Shown here: piece after piece, positions 44,964 through 52,014 of the stretch
Position numbering within the stretch: the stretch's first letter is position 1
Layout of the letters: each line of letters begins with the position of its first letter
NCBI GenBank assembly: GCA_016930515.1
Contig: JAFGGO010000022.1
Coordinates: 1 to 52,014 of the forward strand
Origin: Promethearchaeota archaeon
GTDB lineage: Archaea > Asgardarchaeota > Lokiarchaeia > Sigyniarchaeales > SOKP01
Length of the DNA stretch: 52,014 bases
Reading direction: 5' to 3'
Notes under the pieces: model-generated
Seen by the model: the letters and a program-made list of their open reading frames with translations, nothing else
Databases searched by the model: none
Told to the model about the DNA's origin: nothing
Made by a program: the position numbers and the translations under genes

Positions 44964-45071
44964 GAAAAAATTATCAAATAAAAACAAGTTGTATTTTGAT
45001 AAGCGCAGATTTATTTATTAGATTTTTCATTACTATGTTATCGATCAATACTTAAATTTATTATTAGACAG

Positions 45072-45902
45072 ATGTTAGGCGATATCTTTTACAATATATT
45101 TTACGCATTCATGATATTCTACATGGCAACATTTCTAATTGTTGGAATATATTTTTTATTTCGTGGATATAAGGTCAAGATGCCCAACTTATATTATGCC
45201 GGTTTAAGTTTTTTACTAATGGCAATATCTCAATTAATTAGCAGGATGATTAGATCGTTAAAAATCATTGAAGTTAGTTTAATTGCGATTAGCCTTATAT
45301 TTGTAATATTATTTATTAATCAAACCTTTTATAAAGAGCGAAAATCGATGATCCTTAAAAAGAATCGTCGTACCTACTTGCCAACAATCTTGATTGCGTT
45401 AACAATCTTGGCCTCGATAGTAACATGCTGTTGTAGTATTCTCATCGATACACCTTTAAATACTCCCGAAAATAATTTAATCTATCTCCTTGCTACGGTA
45501 ATTCAGAGGTTCTTGGTATTTCACTGGGCCGCTCTTTCGTCCTATCTTGCGTATAAAAAGCTTAGGGATAAAAATATTCGCCCTTGGATAAAGTTCAGAT
45601 ATAAAATATTTGCATTTACCTCCTTTCTCTTGGGGTTTCAACCAATCGTCCTTTTTTTCCAGCCCTATGGAATACCTTTCGGTTCTCCTCATCCTACCCA
45701 AAGTGCCGTTATTTTTGGGATTACTGCTTTGATAGCCATGATGTATTCCATTGGTTCTTTGCTCATTTGGATAATGCCAAAATGGCTAAAAACTTTCTTG
45801 GATAGAAATTATCGTTCTCTCGATGAAAACATAGATTATTCAGAAGCTGAATTACTTACTTTGATAAAGAACCAATTACCATCGAGGGGGGAAGATTGGT
45901 AG
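45072..45902 (+). CDS. Seven-helix-like membrane protein
   Basis: A 276-residue protein with about seven hydrophobic segments, beginning near residues 5, 43, 62, 93, 127, 175 and 212. The last 45 residues are soluble and acidic (NRNYRSLDENIDYSEAELLTLI). The layout recalls sensor-type 7TM regions without an attached kinase. Its stop overlaps the start of the next gene by 7 bases, so the two are translationally coupled. I recognise no family. The N-terminus is at an ATG with no good ribosome-binding site. Confidence 0.65.
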   Translation: MLGDIFYNIFYAFMIFYMATFLIVGIYFLFRGYKVKMPNLYYAGLSFLLMAISQLISRMIRSLKIIEVSLIAISLIFVILFINQTFYKERKSMILKKNRRTYLPTILIALTILASIVTCCCSILIDTPLNTPENNLIYLLATVIQRFLVFHWAALSSYLAYKKLRDKNIRPWIKFRYKIFAFTSFLLGFQPIVLFFQPYGIPFGSPHPTQSAVIFGITALIAMMYSIGSLLIWIMPKWLKTFLDRNYRSLDENIDYSEAELLTLIKNQLPSRGEDW

Positions 45903-46174
45903 AGATAATTAACTATCTTGGGATACATTTAGCCCAACTAGTCCAAATTTCACCTCTAGCTGCCAGGGGATTGATTAAATTAGCCATAAAAGACGAATTA
46001 GGACCTTACTTTCAATTTGATAAAATTAAGTTTCAAGAACTCAAATTAACGATTAGCAATTCGCTAAAAATTAGGATCCAAAAATTAAAAAATATCGAAA
46101 CAGATAAAGTAATAAAAAAATTGGAAGAAGAATTAATAGAAAATCAATCGTTAATTACGATGTCAAAAGTATGA
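45896..46174 (+). CDS. Small protein coupled to the 45072 membrane protein
   Basis: A 92-residue helical protein beginning with a TTG inside the end of the upstream gene, behind a GAGGGGGG ribosome-binding site (45884-45891). The first half is mixed hydrophobic (GIHLAQLVQISPLAARGLIKLAIKDELG); the second half is a Lys/Glu/Ile-rich helix (LKIRIQKLKNIETDKVIKKLEEEL). There is no membrane helix. It is probably a cytosolic partner of the membrane protein. The family is unknown. Confidence 0.55.
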   Translation: MVEIINYLGIHLAQLVQISPLAARGLIKLAIKDELGPYFQFDKIKFQELKLTISNSLKIRIQKLKNIETDKVIKKLEEELIENQSLITMSKV

Positions 46175-46215
46175 TCTTACTCCTAATCACATAGAAAATT
46201 CATATTGTAAAAACA

Positions 46216-46842
46216 TTACAAAATTTTTAATACTAACTCTCCCACGCGCTTGCCCACATCCCTAGCGATCGTTCCTGCTAACTCGTCAACTTCGCCTTTA
46301 CCCATGAATTCCTTGAGCGTGAACTTTTGCAGGCTATTAATTGGGATATTTCCCTCCAAAACAGGGCTACCAAGATTATTTCCTACCACGATCATTCCTT
46401 GGATGAGCGCAAAATTTATGAGCCCTGAAATAACGCCCTCCCCGTATCCTCGAAGTCCCGTGGAAGCCAAGGGAGCAAATATTACATCTTTTAATAAATA
46501 TCCTTTCATTTTCCACGGTCTTGAACGGTCAATGAGCACTTTTACTTGTGAACTCATGGAGCCAAAGTAATTTGGGGCCGCAATTAAAAGCGCTGCTGAA
46601 TTCAGTAATGTTTCTTCAAGCTTTTTCGTATCATCGTTTTCTGCTAGCGGGCAGTCGTTTGGAGGCCTCAAACATTGATCGCATCCGTTGCACGGCGTTA
46701 TACTATAATCCGATATTTGCAGCTTGTTTATCTCTAGCTCTTCAGAAACCGATTTGATACCATCAATCGCACAATCTATTAGATAATTACAGCTTCTATT
46801 TTTTCTTGGTGAACCAACAATCAAAGTTATTTTCTTGGACAT
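46216..46842 (-). CDS. NADPH-dependent FMN reductase / iron-sulfur flavoprotein
   Basis: A 208-residue flavodoxin-fold protein. The phosphate-binding loop is IVGSPRKNRSCNYLID. Residues 50-67 hold CNGCDQCLRPPNDCPL, the cysteine cluster of iron-sulfur flavoproteins (Isf type) that may bind a 4Fe-4S cluster. APNYFGSMSSQVKVLIDR is the flavin-contact segment. Members transfer electrons between NAD(P)H or ferredoxin and FMN. It is a single leftward gene, convergent with the 45896 gene and upstream of none. Confidence 0.9.
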   Translation of the reverse strand: MSKKITLIVGSPRKNRSCNYLIDCAIDGIKSVSEELEINKLQISDYSITPCNGCDQCLRPPNDCPLAENDDTKKLEETLLNSAALLIAAPNYFGSMSSQVKVLIDRSRPWKMKGYLLKDVIFAPLASTGLRGYGEGVISGLINFALIQGMIVVGNNLGSPVLEGNIPINSLQKFTLKEFMGKGEVDELAGTIARDVGKRVGELVLKIL

Positions 46843-46893
46843 TCTTGATTTTCCTCTTTAATATCGATTAAATGTTTGCATGAACTATAACTA

Positions 46894-47052
46894 CTAATCG
46901 TCATCATTGTCTTCTTCCTCTTCGTCCTCTTCGTCGAAATCAAATTCTCCGTGGCATCTCTCGCAAAACGGAGTACAGTTTATATAGATGGCCTTGCTAT
47001 CACGCAATTCTCGTCCACAACGTGAGCATTCGACATAATCCTTGCCTTCCAT
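46894..47052 (-). CDS. 52-residue zinc-ribbon protein with acidic tail
   Basis: A short gene read from the ATG at 47052. The protein has CSRCGRE and CERCHGE, two CxxC knuckles about 20 residues apart that would bind one zinc, followed by an Asp/Glu-only tail of about 15 residues (FDFDEEDEEEE and so on). A small zinc-ribbon with an acidic tail could be a protein- or RNA-contact module. It lies between the flavoprotein and the 47182 gene on the same strand. Clean codon use and two zinc knuckles argue it is real. Confidence 0.75.
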   Translation of the reverse strand: MEGKDYVECSRCGRELRDSKAIYINCTPFCERCHGEFDFDEEDEEEEDNDDD

Positions 47053-47181
47053 AATATCAAATTCTCCTTGTTATAATCATGACTTTGAATGAATAAAATA
47101 ATTGGTATGTTTTAATCCTTTTTGATTTGGATTTTAAATATTATAAATTATAATAAATAAAAATTAAGTAAGGCTGTAGAC

Positions 47182-47580
47182 TTACTCGAGTTCTTCGTCT
47201 TCAAACTCAATTTCGTCTGATTTATTTTCTATTTTATCGTTTGCCTTCTTTGTTTCCTTGACTTTCTTTTTCGATTCTCTTTTCGAATCGTCTGAATAGT
47301 CTTTTTTCTTTTTTCCAAAATGTTTTTCGTCGAATTCGTCGAATTTTGCCTTTAATTTGTCTCCCACGGGTGAGGTATTCACGAGGACGCCCAAAACGAT
47401 TAAAATAGCGAAAATAACGATGTATAACACCAAACTTTGGTCGGGGAAATACGCTAAAAGGACATTAATCGCTCGCACCATAACTTCTCCAATGGGCACT
47501 ACTAATGGTTTTATGAAATTAATTAACGCAGCAACTATCGTGGCGAGCATTTCTAGGGCCGGTATTATTTCAAAGATCAT
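47182..47580 (-). CDS. Two-helix membrane protein with charged tail
   Basis: A 132-residue protein with hydrophobic segments at about residues 3-30 and 48-70, then a 60-residue Lys/Asp/Glu tail (KKKKDYSDDSKRESKKK...) that is probably disordered in the cytosol and ends with an acidic stretch (EIEFEDEELE). Its ATG overlaps the stop of the upstream 47577 gene by 4 bases, giving translational coupling in a three-gene set (48127, 47577, 47182). I recognise no family. Confidence 0.7.
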   Translation of the reverse strand: MIFEIIPALEMLATIVAALINFIKPLVVPIGEVMVRAINVLLAYFPDQSLVLYIVIFAILIVLGVLVNTSPVGDKLKAKFDEFDEKHFGKKKKDYSDDSKRESKKKVKETKKANDKIENKSDEIEFEDEELE

Positions 47581-48107
47581 TTCTTTTTAGCCTCCTCTTT
47601 TAATCTTTTTTTTTCCTCTTTTAATCTTTTTTTTTCCTCTTTTTGTTCTTGAATTTTGTGTCTATTTATTGAGAAATCAACGATATCATATAGTCGTAAG
47701 ATTATCGTTAAGAAATACAATCCCAAGTAAACCATGATCATTTGTTGCAAGTTTATATAGACAGAACCTTGTCCAATTACTAAGAACTCTATTTCGAGAG
47801 CACCCGAAAAGCGATAACTCCACACATAAAAACAGTTTAGTATGACCTGAACAAGAGCAAAAATGGCCCTGCGTACCGATTGCGGAGGTGAAGAATACGC
47901 AACGAAGGCGCATCCAGTAATGACTAAACCGAAAGCAAAAACCCAGAACACGATGTTGTTGTATTGAACTTGAGTGAGGGTGATGTCAAAACCAGCAACT
48001 TCCAAGTCTCTAACCCAAGAAAAGGTTAGATATGGAACAATAACGGTAACAACGAGATAAACGAGCATGTAAAAGAAGCCTCTTATTATATTTTTCTTAC
48101 TCTCCAT
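47577..48107 (-). CDS. Four- to five-helix membrane protein with KKRLKEE coil
   Basis: A 176-residue protein with hydrophobic segments at about residues 8-30, 45-70, 80-102 and 115-140. The cytosolic tail is a Lys/Glu helix with two KKRLKEE repeats, encoded by a 21-base DNA tandem repeat (47594-47640). It starts 19 bases after the stop of the signal-anchored protein at 48127 and overlaps the start of the 47182 gene. The three genes look like one membrane complex of unknown role. Confidence 0.7.
   Translation of the reverse strand: MESKKNIIRGFFYMLVYLVVTVIVPYLTFSWVRDLEVAGFDITLTQVQYNNIVFWVFAFGLVITGCAFVAYSSPPQSVRRAIFALVQVILNCFYVWSYRFSGALEIEFLVIGQGSVYINLQQMIMVYLGLYFLTIILRLYDIVDFSINRHKIQEQKEEKKRLKEEKKRLKEEAKKK
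47594..47640. repeat. 21-base tandem repeat (T-rich) in the 47577 coding region
   Basis: CCTCTTTTAATC followed by a T-run repeats with a 21-base period (units begin at 47594, 47615 and 47636), encoding KKRLKEE. The long T-runs make it prone to slippage, in whole-codon steps if complete units change. Confidence 0.8.
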
Positions 48108-48126
48108 ATTAATATCGCCTCCTTAT

Positions 48127-48630
48127 TTAGGGAACCTCATATATTGTTTGGTTAGTAAAAACGGCTCTAAATTCGAGCATGTCAAGCGAATATCGCCCAC
48201 TGAGTGTCATGTCGCCCTTAAACTGCATGCCCGATGTTACAATAAATCCAGATGGGACCTCCACGCCCGTAATATTAAACCAAGTTAATAGATCCCGCCC
48301 ACTTGGGATATTTGGATAATTCTGAGAAACTGATAATATCTCAGTTCCTTCACTGGAACCATTGTAATAAGACATGGAAAGTGAAAAACTCAATCTCGTC
48401 AAGTCAAAATACCCGTCGTTGTTTATGTAAAATTGAATGCTCACTTGCCAGTTATTGGGGTTAGAATCTGAAAAGTCTGGATCTGGAGCGCCCACGAGTT
48501 GTACATTGTTTGGGTTTCCCAAGATATTTACCGCCGAAATTCCAGCAAGCACGGAAACTATCGATAGAGATAGGGTGAAAAAGAGAAGAACTATGGTCAG
48601 AATCAACTTAACAATTCTTGATTTTCTCAT
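48127..48630 (-). CDS. Signal-anchored extracellular beta-domain protein (LEA14-like)
   Basis: A 167-residue protein. An N-terminal basic stretch (MRKSRIVK) and a hydrophobic helix (residues 8-32) form a signal anchor. The rest (35-167) is outside the membrane: Asn/Ser-rich beta strands such as WQVSIQFYINNDGYFDLTRLSF and SMSYYNGSSEGTE, with NGS, NIT and NQT sequons for N-glycosylation. The alternating strands with a conserved NNDGYFDL recall LEA14/WHy-type domains. It is the first gene of the three-gene leftward set with 47577 and 47182. Confidence 0.7.
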   Translation of the reverse strand: MRKSRIVKLILTIVLLFFTLSLSIVSVLAGISAVNILGNPNNVQLVGAPDPDFSDSNPNNWQVSIQFYINNDGYFDLTRLSFSLSMSYYNGSSEGTEILSVSQNYPNIPSGRDLLTWFNITGVEVPSGFIVTSGMQFKGDMTLSGRYSLDMLEFRAVFTNQTIYEVP

Positions 48631-48920
48631 GGTGTTTAACTTATATTATTCTTATATTTAGATTTGTAACATATAAAAACGTTTTTATATTAATATTTAG
48701 GTTTTATTCGATATAAAAAAGATCTCAAGGGAAAAGACCTTTAACTTCAATTTGAAATCGGTAAAACGAATTATAAAAACTATCTCTAATGGTGCAATTT
48801 AATAGTAAAAAACGAATAAGAATCCTTGCGAAATAGTATTGGCTTCAAATCATAATATGTTTATAAAACGAGAATGTGGAAGAAAATAAAAAAAAATTTT
48901 TGGATTTGAGTCCATCAAAT
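48631..48920. other. AT-rich spacer between two leftward transcription units
   Basis: About 290 bases with no supported gene. It holds the promoter of the three-gene set (TATA-like TTTTTATAT runs on the reverse strand near 48680) and the 3' end of the ATPase transcript. Confidence 0.3.
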
Positions 48921-51770
48921 TTATTGGACGAAAATGCCTTGTTTTTGCTTGCGCCTTATGAGATACTTTCTCGTTTCGTCGAGTGGAATGATTCCAAAAG
49001 ACCCGATGAAGATTGCAAGCCAATGATACCACTTGTCCATGGGTACTGCGTGAAATGCGATACCCATCGGCGTGTATAGTATTAACAAGTGCAACGCAAA
49101 CGATATTCCAGTTGCCCAGAATAGGTGCTTGTTTGGGAATGACCATAATGGTTTTGTTTCCGAGGTACAGGAAAACACGAAAAACAGTTCGAAAAACACC
49201 ACGTTCGTAAACACTATAGTTTGAACAACCCCGATCTGATACTGTTCTGCCGTGTAAACAATACCCCAAATTTCCGTACCATTTACCAATCGTGGATCAA
49301 AGAAAGGAGATGTTGGATCGGACCAAGCAGGGATCAACACGGACCATGAAACGACATAAAGTGCAACATCTGTAAAAGCAGCGAACACCGCAGCGATGAT
49401 GATGGCTTTCCTGATGTCCTTGATCATGTTAAATCCCTTTCGGGGTTTATATTTCATGACATCTGGATCCGTTGGCGTTAAACCAAGTACCATGGCGGGA
49501 ATTCCGTCCGTTGCAATGTTCAACCAGAGGATTTGGATTGCCTCTAATGGTGAGGCGAGAAAAATGTTAACGGTGACTTTCATCAAGATCCACGCAGATA
49601 GAATTAAGAAAATTTCGTCAAAATTTGCACTCAACATGTATCGAAAGAAGCTTTTAGTCGTTTGGAATATACCACGACCTTCTTCGATTGCGTTCACAAT
49701 GGTGGCATAGTTATCATCTATGAGGATCATGTCTGATGCTTCTTGGGTAACCTCAGTTCCTTTCAAACCCATCGCTACACCAACATTCGCGCCTTTTACC
49801 GCTGGAGCGTCGTTCACACCATCTCCCGTCATCGATACGATATTTTTCATGTTTTTAAGAACTTTCAAGATGCGTAATTTATGTTCCGAAGTGACTCGAG
49901 CAAAAACATCCACATCTTTTAGTTTCTCCGCTAATGTTTCGTCCGTCATCTCCTCTAATTCGGCTCCCGTGATTGCCAATTCTCTGTCTGTTAAACCTAT
50001 TTGCTTGGCGATTGCGATGGCCGTGATTTTGTGGTCTCCCGTGATCATGATAGTTTGAATACCTGCCATTCTCGCTTCCTCTATGGAATCTTTAACCTCG
50101 TCCCTTGCTGGGTCGATAATACCTGCTAAACCGAGATAAACGTAATCTTCTTCCATGTCTTCTTCCGTAAATCCTTCGTTTAACTGCTTGTAAGCTACGC
50201 CCAATACTCTTAAGGCGTTTTTAGCGAACTCTTCGTTTTTAGTTAGTATGGTATTTTTAACTTCACTGATGGGTTTTTCCTGTCCGTCAATGAGTGCTTT
50301 ACTAGCACCATTCAACAATACATCAGGAGCGCCTTTAAGAAGCGAATATTTTTTACCACCCATCTCAACGGCAACCGACATCATCTTCCTGTCAGAACTA
50401 AATGGAACTTCGTTTATCTTGTGTGCCTTGCTTTCTAGTCCCATTTTCATTGCTAAGACTTTAAAACAAATTTCAGTCGGATCTCCAACAACATCCGTAT
50501 TGTTGGTACCATCGTTTCTGAGGTTCACGCTTGAATTGTTGCAAAACATGGCAACTTCCAGGAATCTTTTTAGGTCTGGAGTCATGGCCATGGCTTTATC
50601 GTTGTCCATTATTTTTCCTTCGATAGTATAGCCCACTCCTTCTACATTATATTCCTTACCCCCCAAAAAGATCTTCACGATGGTCATCTCATTTTTCGTC
50701 AAAGTGCCCGTCTTATCAGAACAAATCACATTAACTCTTCCCAAGGTTTCAACTGCAGTTAATGTTTTGACGAGAGCGTTTCTGGCGGCCATCTTTCTCA
50801 TACCAATGCTCATGACGACAGTGATTACAACAACTAATCCTTCTGGAACGGCAGAAACGGCAAGACTGATTGAAATAGTCAAGGCGTCAATGATATCTTC
50901 TATCTCTTCGTCTCCTGGTTTTTCAGTTATGAGTATAATGATAAGCTCTATTATAAAAACCATGAGACAAATGACAATAATGATTTTTCCGAGTTGCTTT
51001 CCAAATCTATCTACTTCTTGTTGGAATGGGCTCTGCTCTGGTTCTTCTTCTTGAATTTTTTCGGCAATCTTACCAATTTCAGTTTCCATTGCAGTTGCAA
51101 ATACGATAGCTTCTCCATTACCACGAGTGATTATTGTGTTGCTGTAGACGGTATTTTTCCTATCGGCAAGCATCGTTTTCTCGTCTACGAGCTTCAAATT
51201 CTTATTTACTGGCTGTGATTCTCCCGTGAGAATGGCTTCGTCGAGATAAAGGGAAAAACATTCAGTTAATCGAGCATCTGCTGGGATTTTATCTCCTTCG
51301 TCAAGTTGAAGGATATCTCCTGGTACGACCTCTCTCACGTGAATCTCCCTGATTTTACCGTCTCTTTTAACTTTTGCAATGCTCGGGGCCATTTTTTTCA
51401 GGCTTTCTAACGCTTTTTCTGCGTTATATTCCTGATAAAATCCCAGCACTGCGTTCAATATGAGTATGACCATTATAACGATGGCGTCCAAGAATTCTGA
51501 TGGTTCTCCGCCTTTCGATAACTCGTAAATACCAACCCCTACAGATATGAGGATGGCACCAAAAAGCAAGTACACGAGAAAGTCCTTGAACTGGTTTATA
51601 AAGATCTGTAACGCCGAAATCTTTTTGGTCTGTATTAACTCGTTGAAACCAAATTTATCTAACCGATTTTCCGCTTCAACCTCAGTTAGCCCAGTTTTTA
51701 AGTTGGTATCTAAATTTTTTACCACGATATCGACATCTAACGAGTGAGGATTCATCTCTTTAATTTCCAT
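48921..51770 (-). CDS. P2-type Ca2+-transporting ATPase (SERCA/PMR1-like)
   Basis: A 949-residue cation pump. Actuator loop: LTGESQPV; phosphorylation motif SDKTGTLTKNE, with the aspartyl-phosphate Asp; nucleotide-binding KGAPDVLL; hinge MITGDHKITA and MTGDGVNDAPA. Ten membrane helices are placed as in SERCA. Ion-site residues match Ca2+ pumps: PEGL in helix 4 (SAVPEGLVV), an acidic residue in helix 5 (NFDEIFL) and NIATDG in helix 6 (the Asn..Thr-Asp pattern of SERCA). The N-terminal domain is short and has no metal-binding repeats. It exports Ca2+ from the cytosol at ATP cost. It is a single leftward gene of normal length. Confidence 0.95.
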   Translation of the reverse strand: MEIKEMNPHSLDVDIVVKNLDTNLKTGLTEVEAENRLDKFGFNELIQTKKISALQIFINQFKDFLVYLLFGAILISVGVGIYELSKGGEPSEFLDAIVIMVILILNAVLGFYQEYNAEKALESLKKMAPSIAKVKRDGKIREIHVREVVPGDILQLDEGDKIPADARLTECFSLYLDEAILTGESQPVNKNLKLVDEKTMLADRKNTVYSNTIITRGNGEAIVFATAMETEIGKIAEKIQEEEPEQSPFQQEVDRFGKQLGKIIIVICLMVFIIELIIILITEKPGDEEIEDIIDALTISISLAVSAVPEGLVVVITVVMSIGMRKMAARNALVKTLTAVETLGRVNVICSDKTGTLTKNEMTIVKIFLGGKEYNVEGVGYTIEGKIMDNDKAMAMTPDLKRFLEVAMFCNNSSVNLRNDGTNNTDVVGDPTEICFKVLAMKMGLESKAHKINEVPFSSDRKMMSVAVEMGGKKYSLLKGAPDVLLNGASKALIDGQEKPISEVKNTILTKNEEFAKNALRVLGVAYKQLNEGFTEEDMEEDYVYLGLAGIIDPARDEVKDSIEEARMAGIQTIMITGDHKITAIAIAKQIGLTDRELAITGAELEEMTDETLAEKLKDVDVFARVTSEHKLRILKVLKNMKNIVSMTGDGVNDAPAVKGANVGVAMGLKGTEVTQEASDMILIDDNYATIVNAIEEGRGIFQTTKSFFRYMLSANFDEIFLILSAWILMKVTVNIFLASPLEAIQILWLNIATDGIPAMVLGLTPTDPDVMKYKPRKGFNMIKDIRKAIIIAAVFAAFTDVALYVVSWSVLIPAWSDPTSPFFDPRLVNGTEIWGIVYTAEQYQIGVVQTIVFTNVVFFELFFVFSCTSETKPLWSFPNKHLFWATGISFALHLLILYTPMGIAFHAVPMDKWYHWLAIFIGSFGIIPLDETRKYLIRRKQKQGIFVQ

Positions 51771-52014
51771 AATAATCTCTATTGTTTTTTATTAGATATT
51801 TTTAAAAAATTTAGTTTATACGCTTTAAAAGAATGATTAAAATAAGATTTTTTGGTTTTTAGATATTAGCCTAGACTAAATTTCTCCTATTAAATAATAA
51901 TTTATTTTAATAGAAGGCATAAAATAAATGCATTCGTTGGTATATTTCTTATTTGGTTTGTTAGTTCCACGAAATTTTTATCAATAAATTTTATAGTCTC
52001 TATAAAAAAAGCCT

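Noticed and set aside
49720..51054. Several forward frames of 112-127 codons inside the ATPase gene
   Set aside because: They lie antisense to conserved P-type ATPase motifs and show no motif of their own.
1..52014. CRISPR array, insertion sequence or prophage
   Set aside because: No regularly spaced repeats, transposase, integrase or terminal inverted repeats were seen. The only repeats are the promoter duplication and two short coding tandem repeats.

Overview
The window reads as a stretch of an Asgard (Promethearchaeota, probably Lokiarchaeia-like) archaeal chromosome. The DNA is very AT-rich with AT-only spacers. Archaeal markers include an intron-containing tRNA-Tyr, a DUF359-type dephospho-CoA kinase, TrmB and Lrp/AsnC regulators, a UPF0280 protein and a PDCD5-like protein. 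Mixed with these are eukaryote-like genes: a Rab-type GTPase, a longin/Arf-like GTPase behind a Roadblock-like protein, an E1-like ubiquitin-activating enzyme, an E2 fold with its catalytic cysteine, a 1655-residue protein of TPR-like hairpins and coiled coils, an IFT52-like GIFT protein and a GPN-loop GTPase. The taxonomic call is inference from this mix; there is no rRNA in the window.

Layout. Bases 1-8341 are a surface-glycan or glycolipid locus: two family-2 glycosyltransferases, a GNAT acyltransferase, a PIG-L de-N-acetylase, two nucleotide-sugar epimerases and a large GT-C-like membrane protein. Bases 8334-14747 hold UPF0280, the Roadblock/GTPase pair, a PHP phosphoesterase, dephospho-CoA kinase and aspartate kinase. 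Bases 15120-17205 hold the Rab-like GTPase and a zinc-ribbon membrane protein whose promoter region and second half are duplicated in a shorter downstream gene. Bases 17405-27017 hold the giant repeat protein, E1, a lone CheY-type receiver, a HAD phosphatase, a methyltransferase and E2. Bases 27286-32922 hold an orphan DNA methyltransferase, tRNA-Tyr, a membrane protein plus EEP phosphatase pair resembling a split CWH43, a PDCD5-like protein and an N-acetylornithine-carbamoyltransferase-like enzyme. Bases 33037-39969 hold proteins of unknown function, an M24 peptidase, TrmB and Lrp regulators and a LeuA/homocitrate synthase family enzyme. Bases 40022-52014 hold the GIFT protein, a sugar nucleotidyltransferase, the GPN GTPase, a second DNA methyltransferase, several small membrane proteins, an FMN reductase and a P2-type Ca2+ ATPase.

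How the genes fit together. The glycan genes (with the nucleotidyltransferase at 41632) could make and modify an activated sugar and assemble it at the membrane. The Roadblock and GTPase genes form a small-GTPase regulation module. E1 and E2 are two of the three ubiquitin-transfer steps; I found no ubiquitin, RING E3 or JAMM deubiquitinase here. Two GTPase genes (9890 and 43565) appear to start with ATT codons placed correctly behind Shine-Dalgarno motifs. ATG/GTG/TTG-only gene calling would cut off the longin-like N-terminus of one and the whole P-loop of the other.
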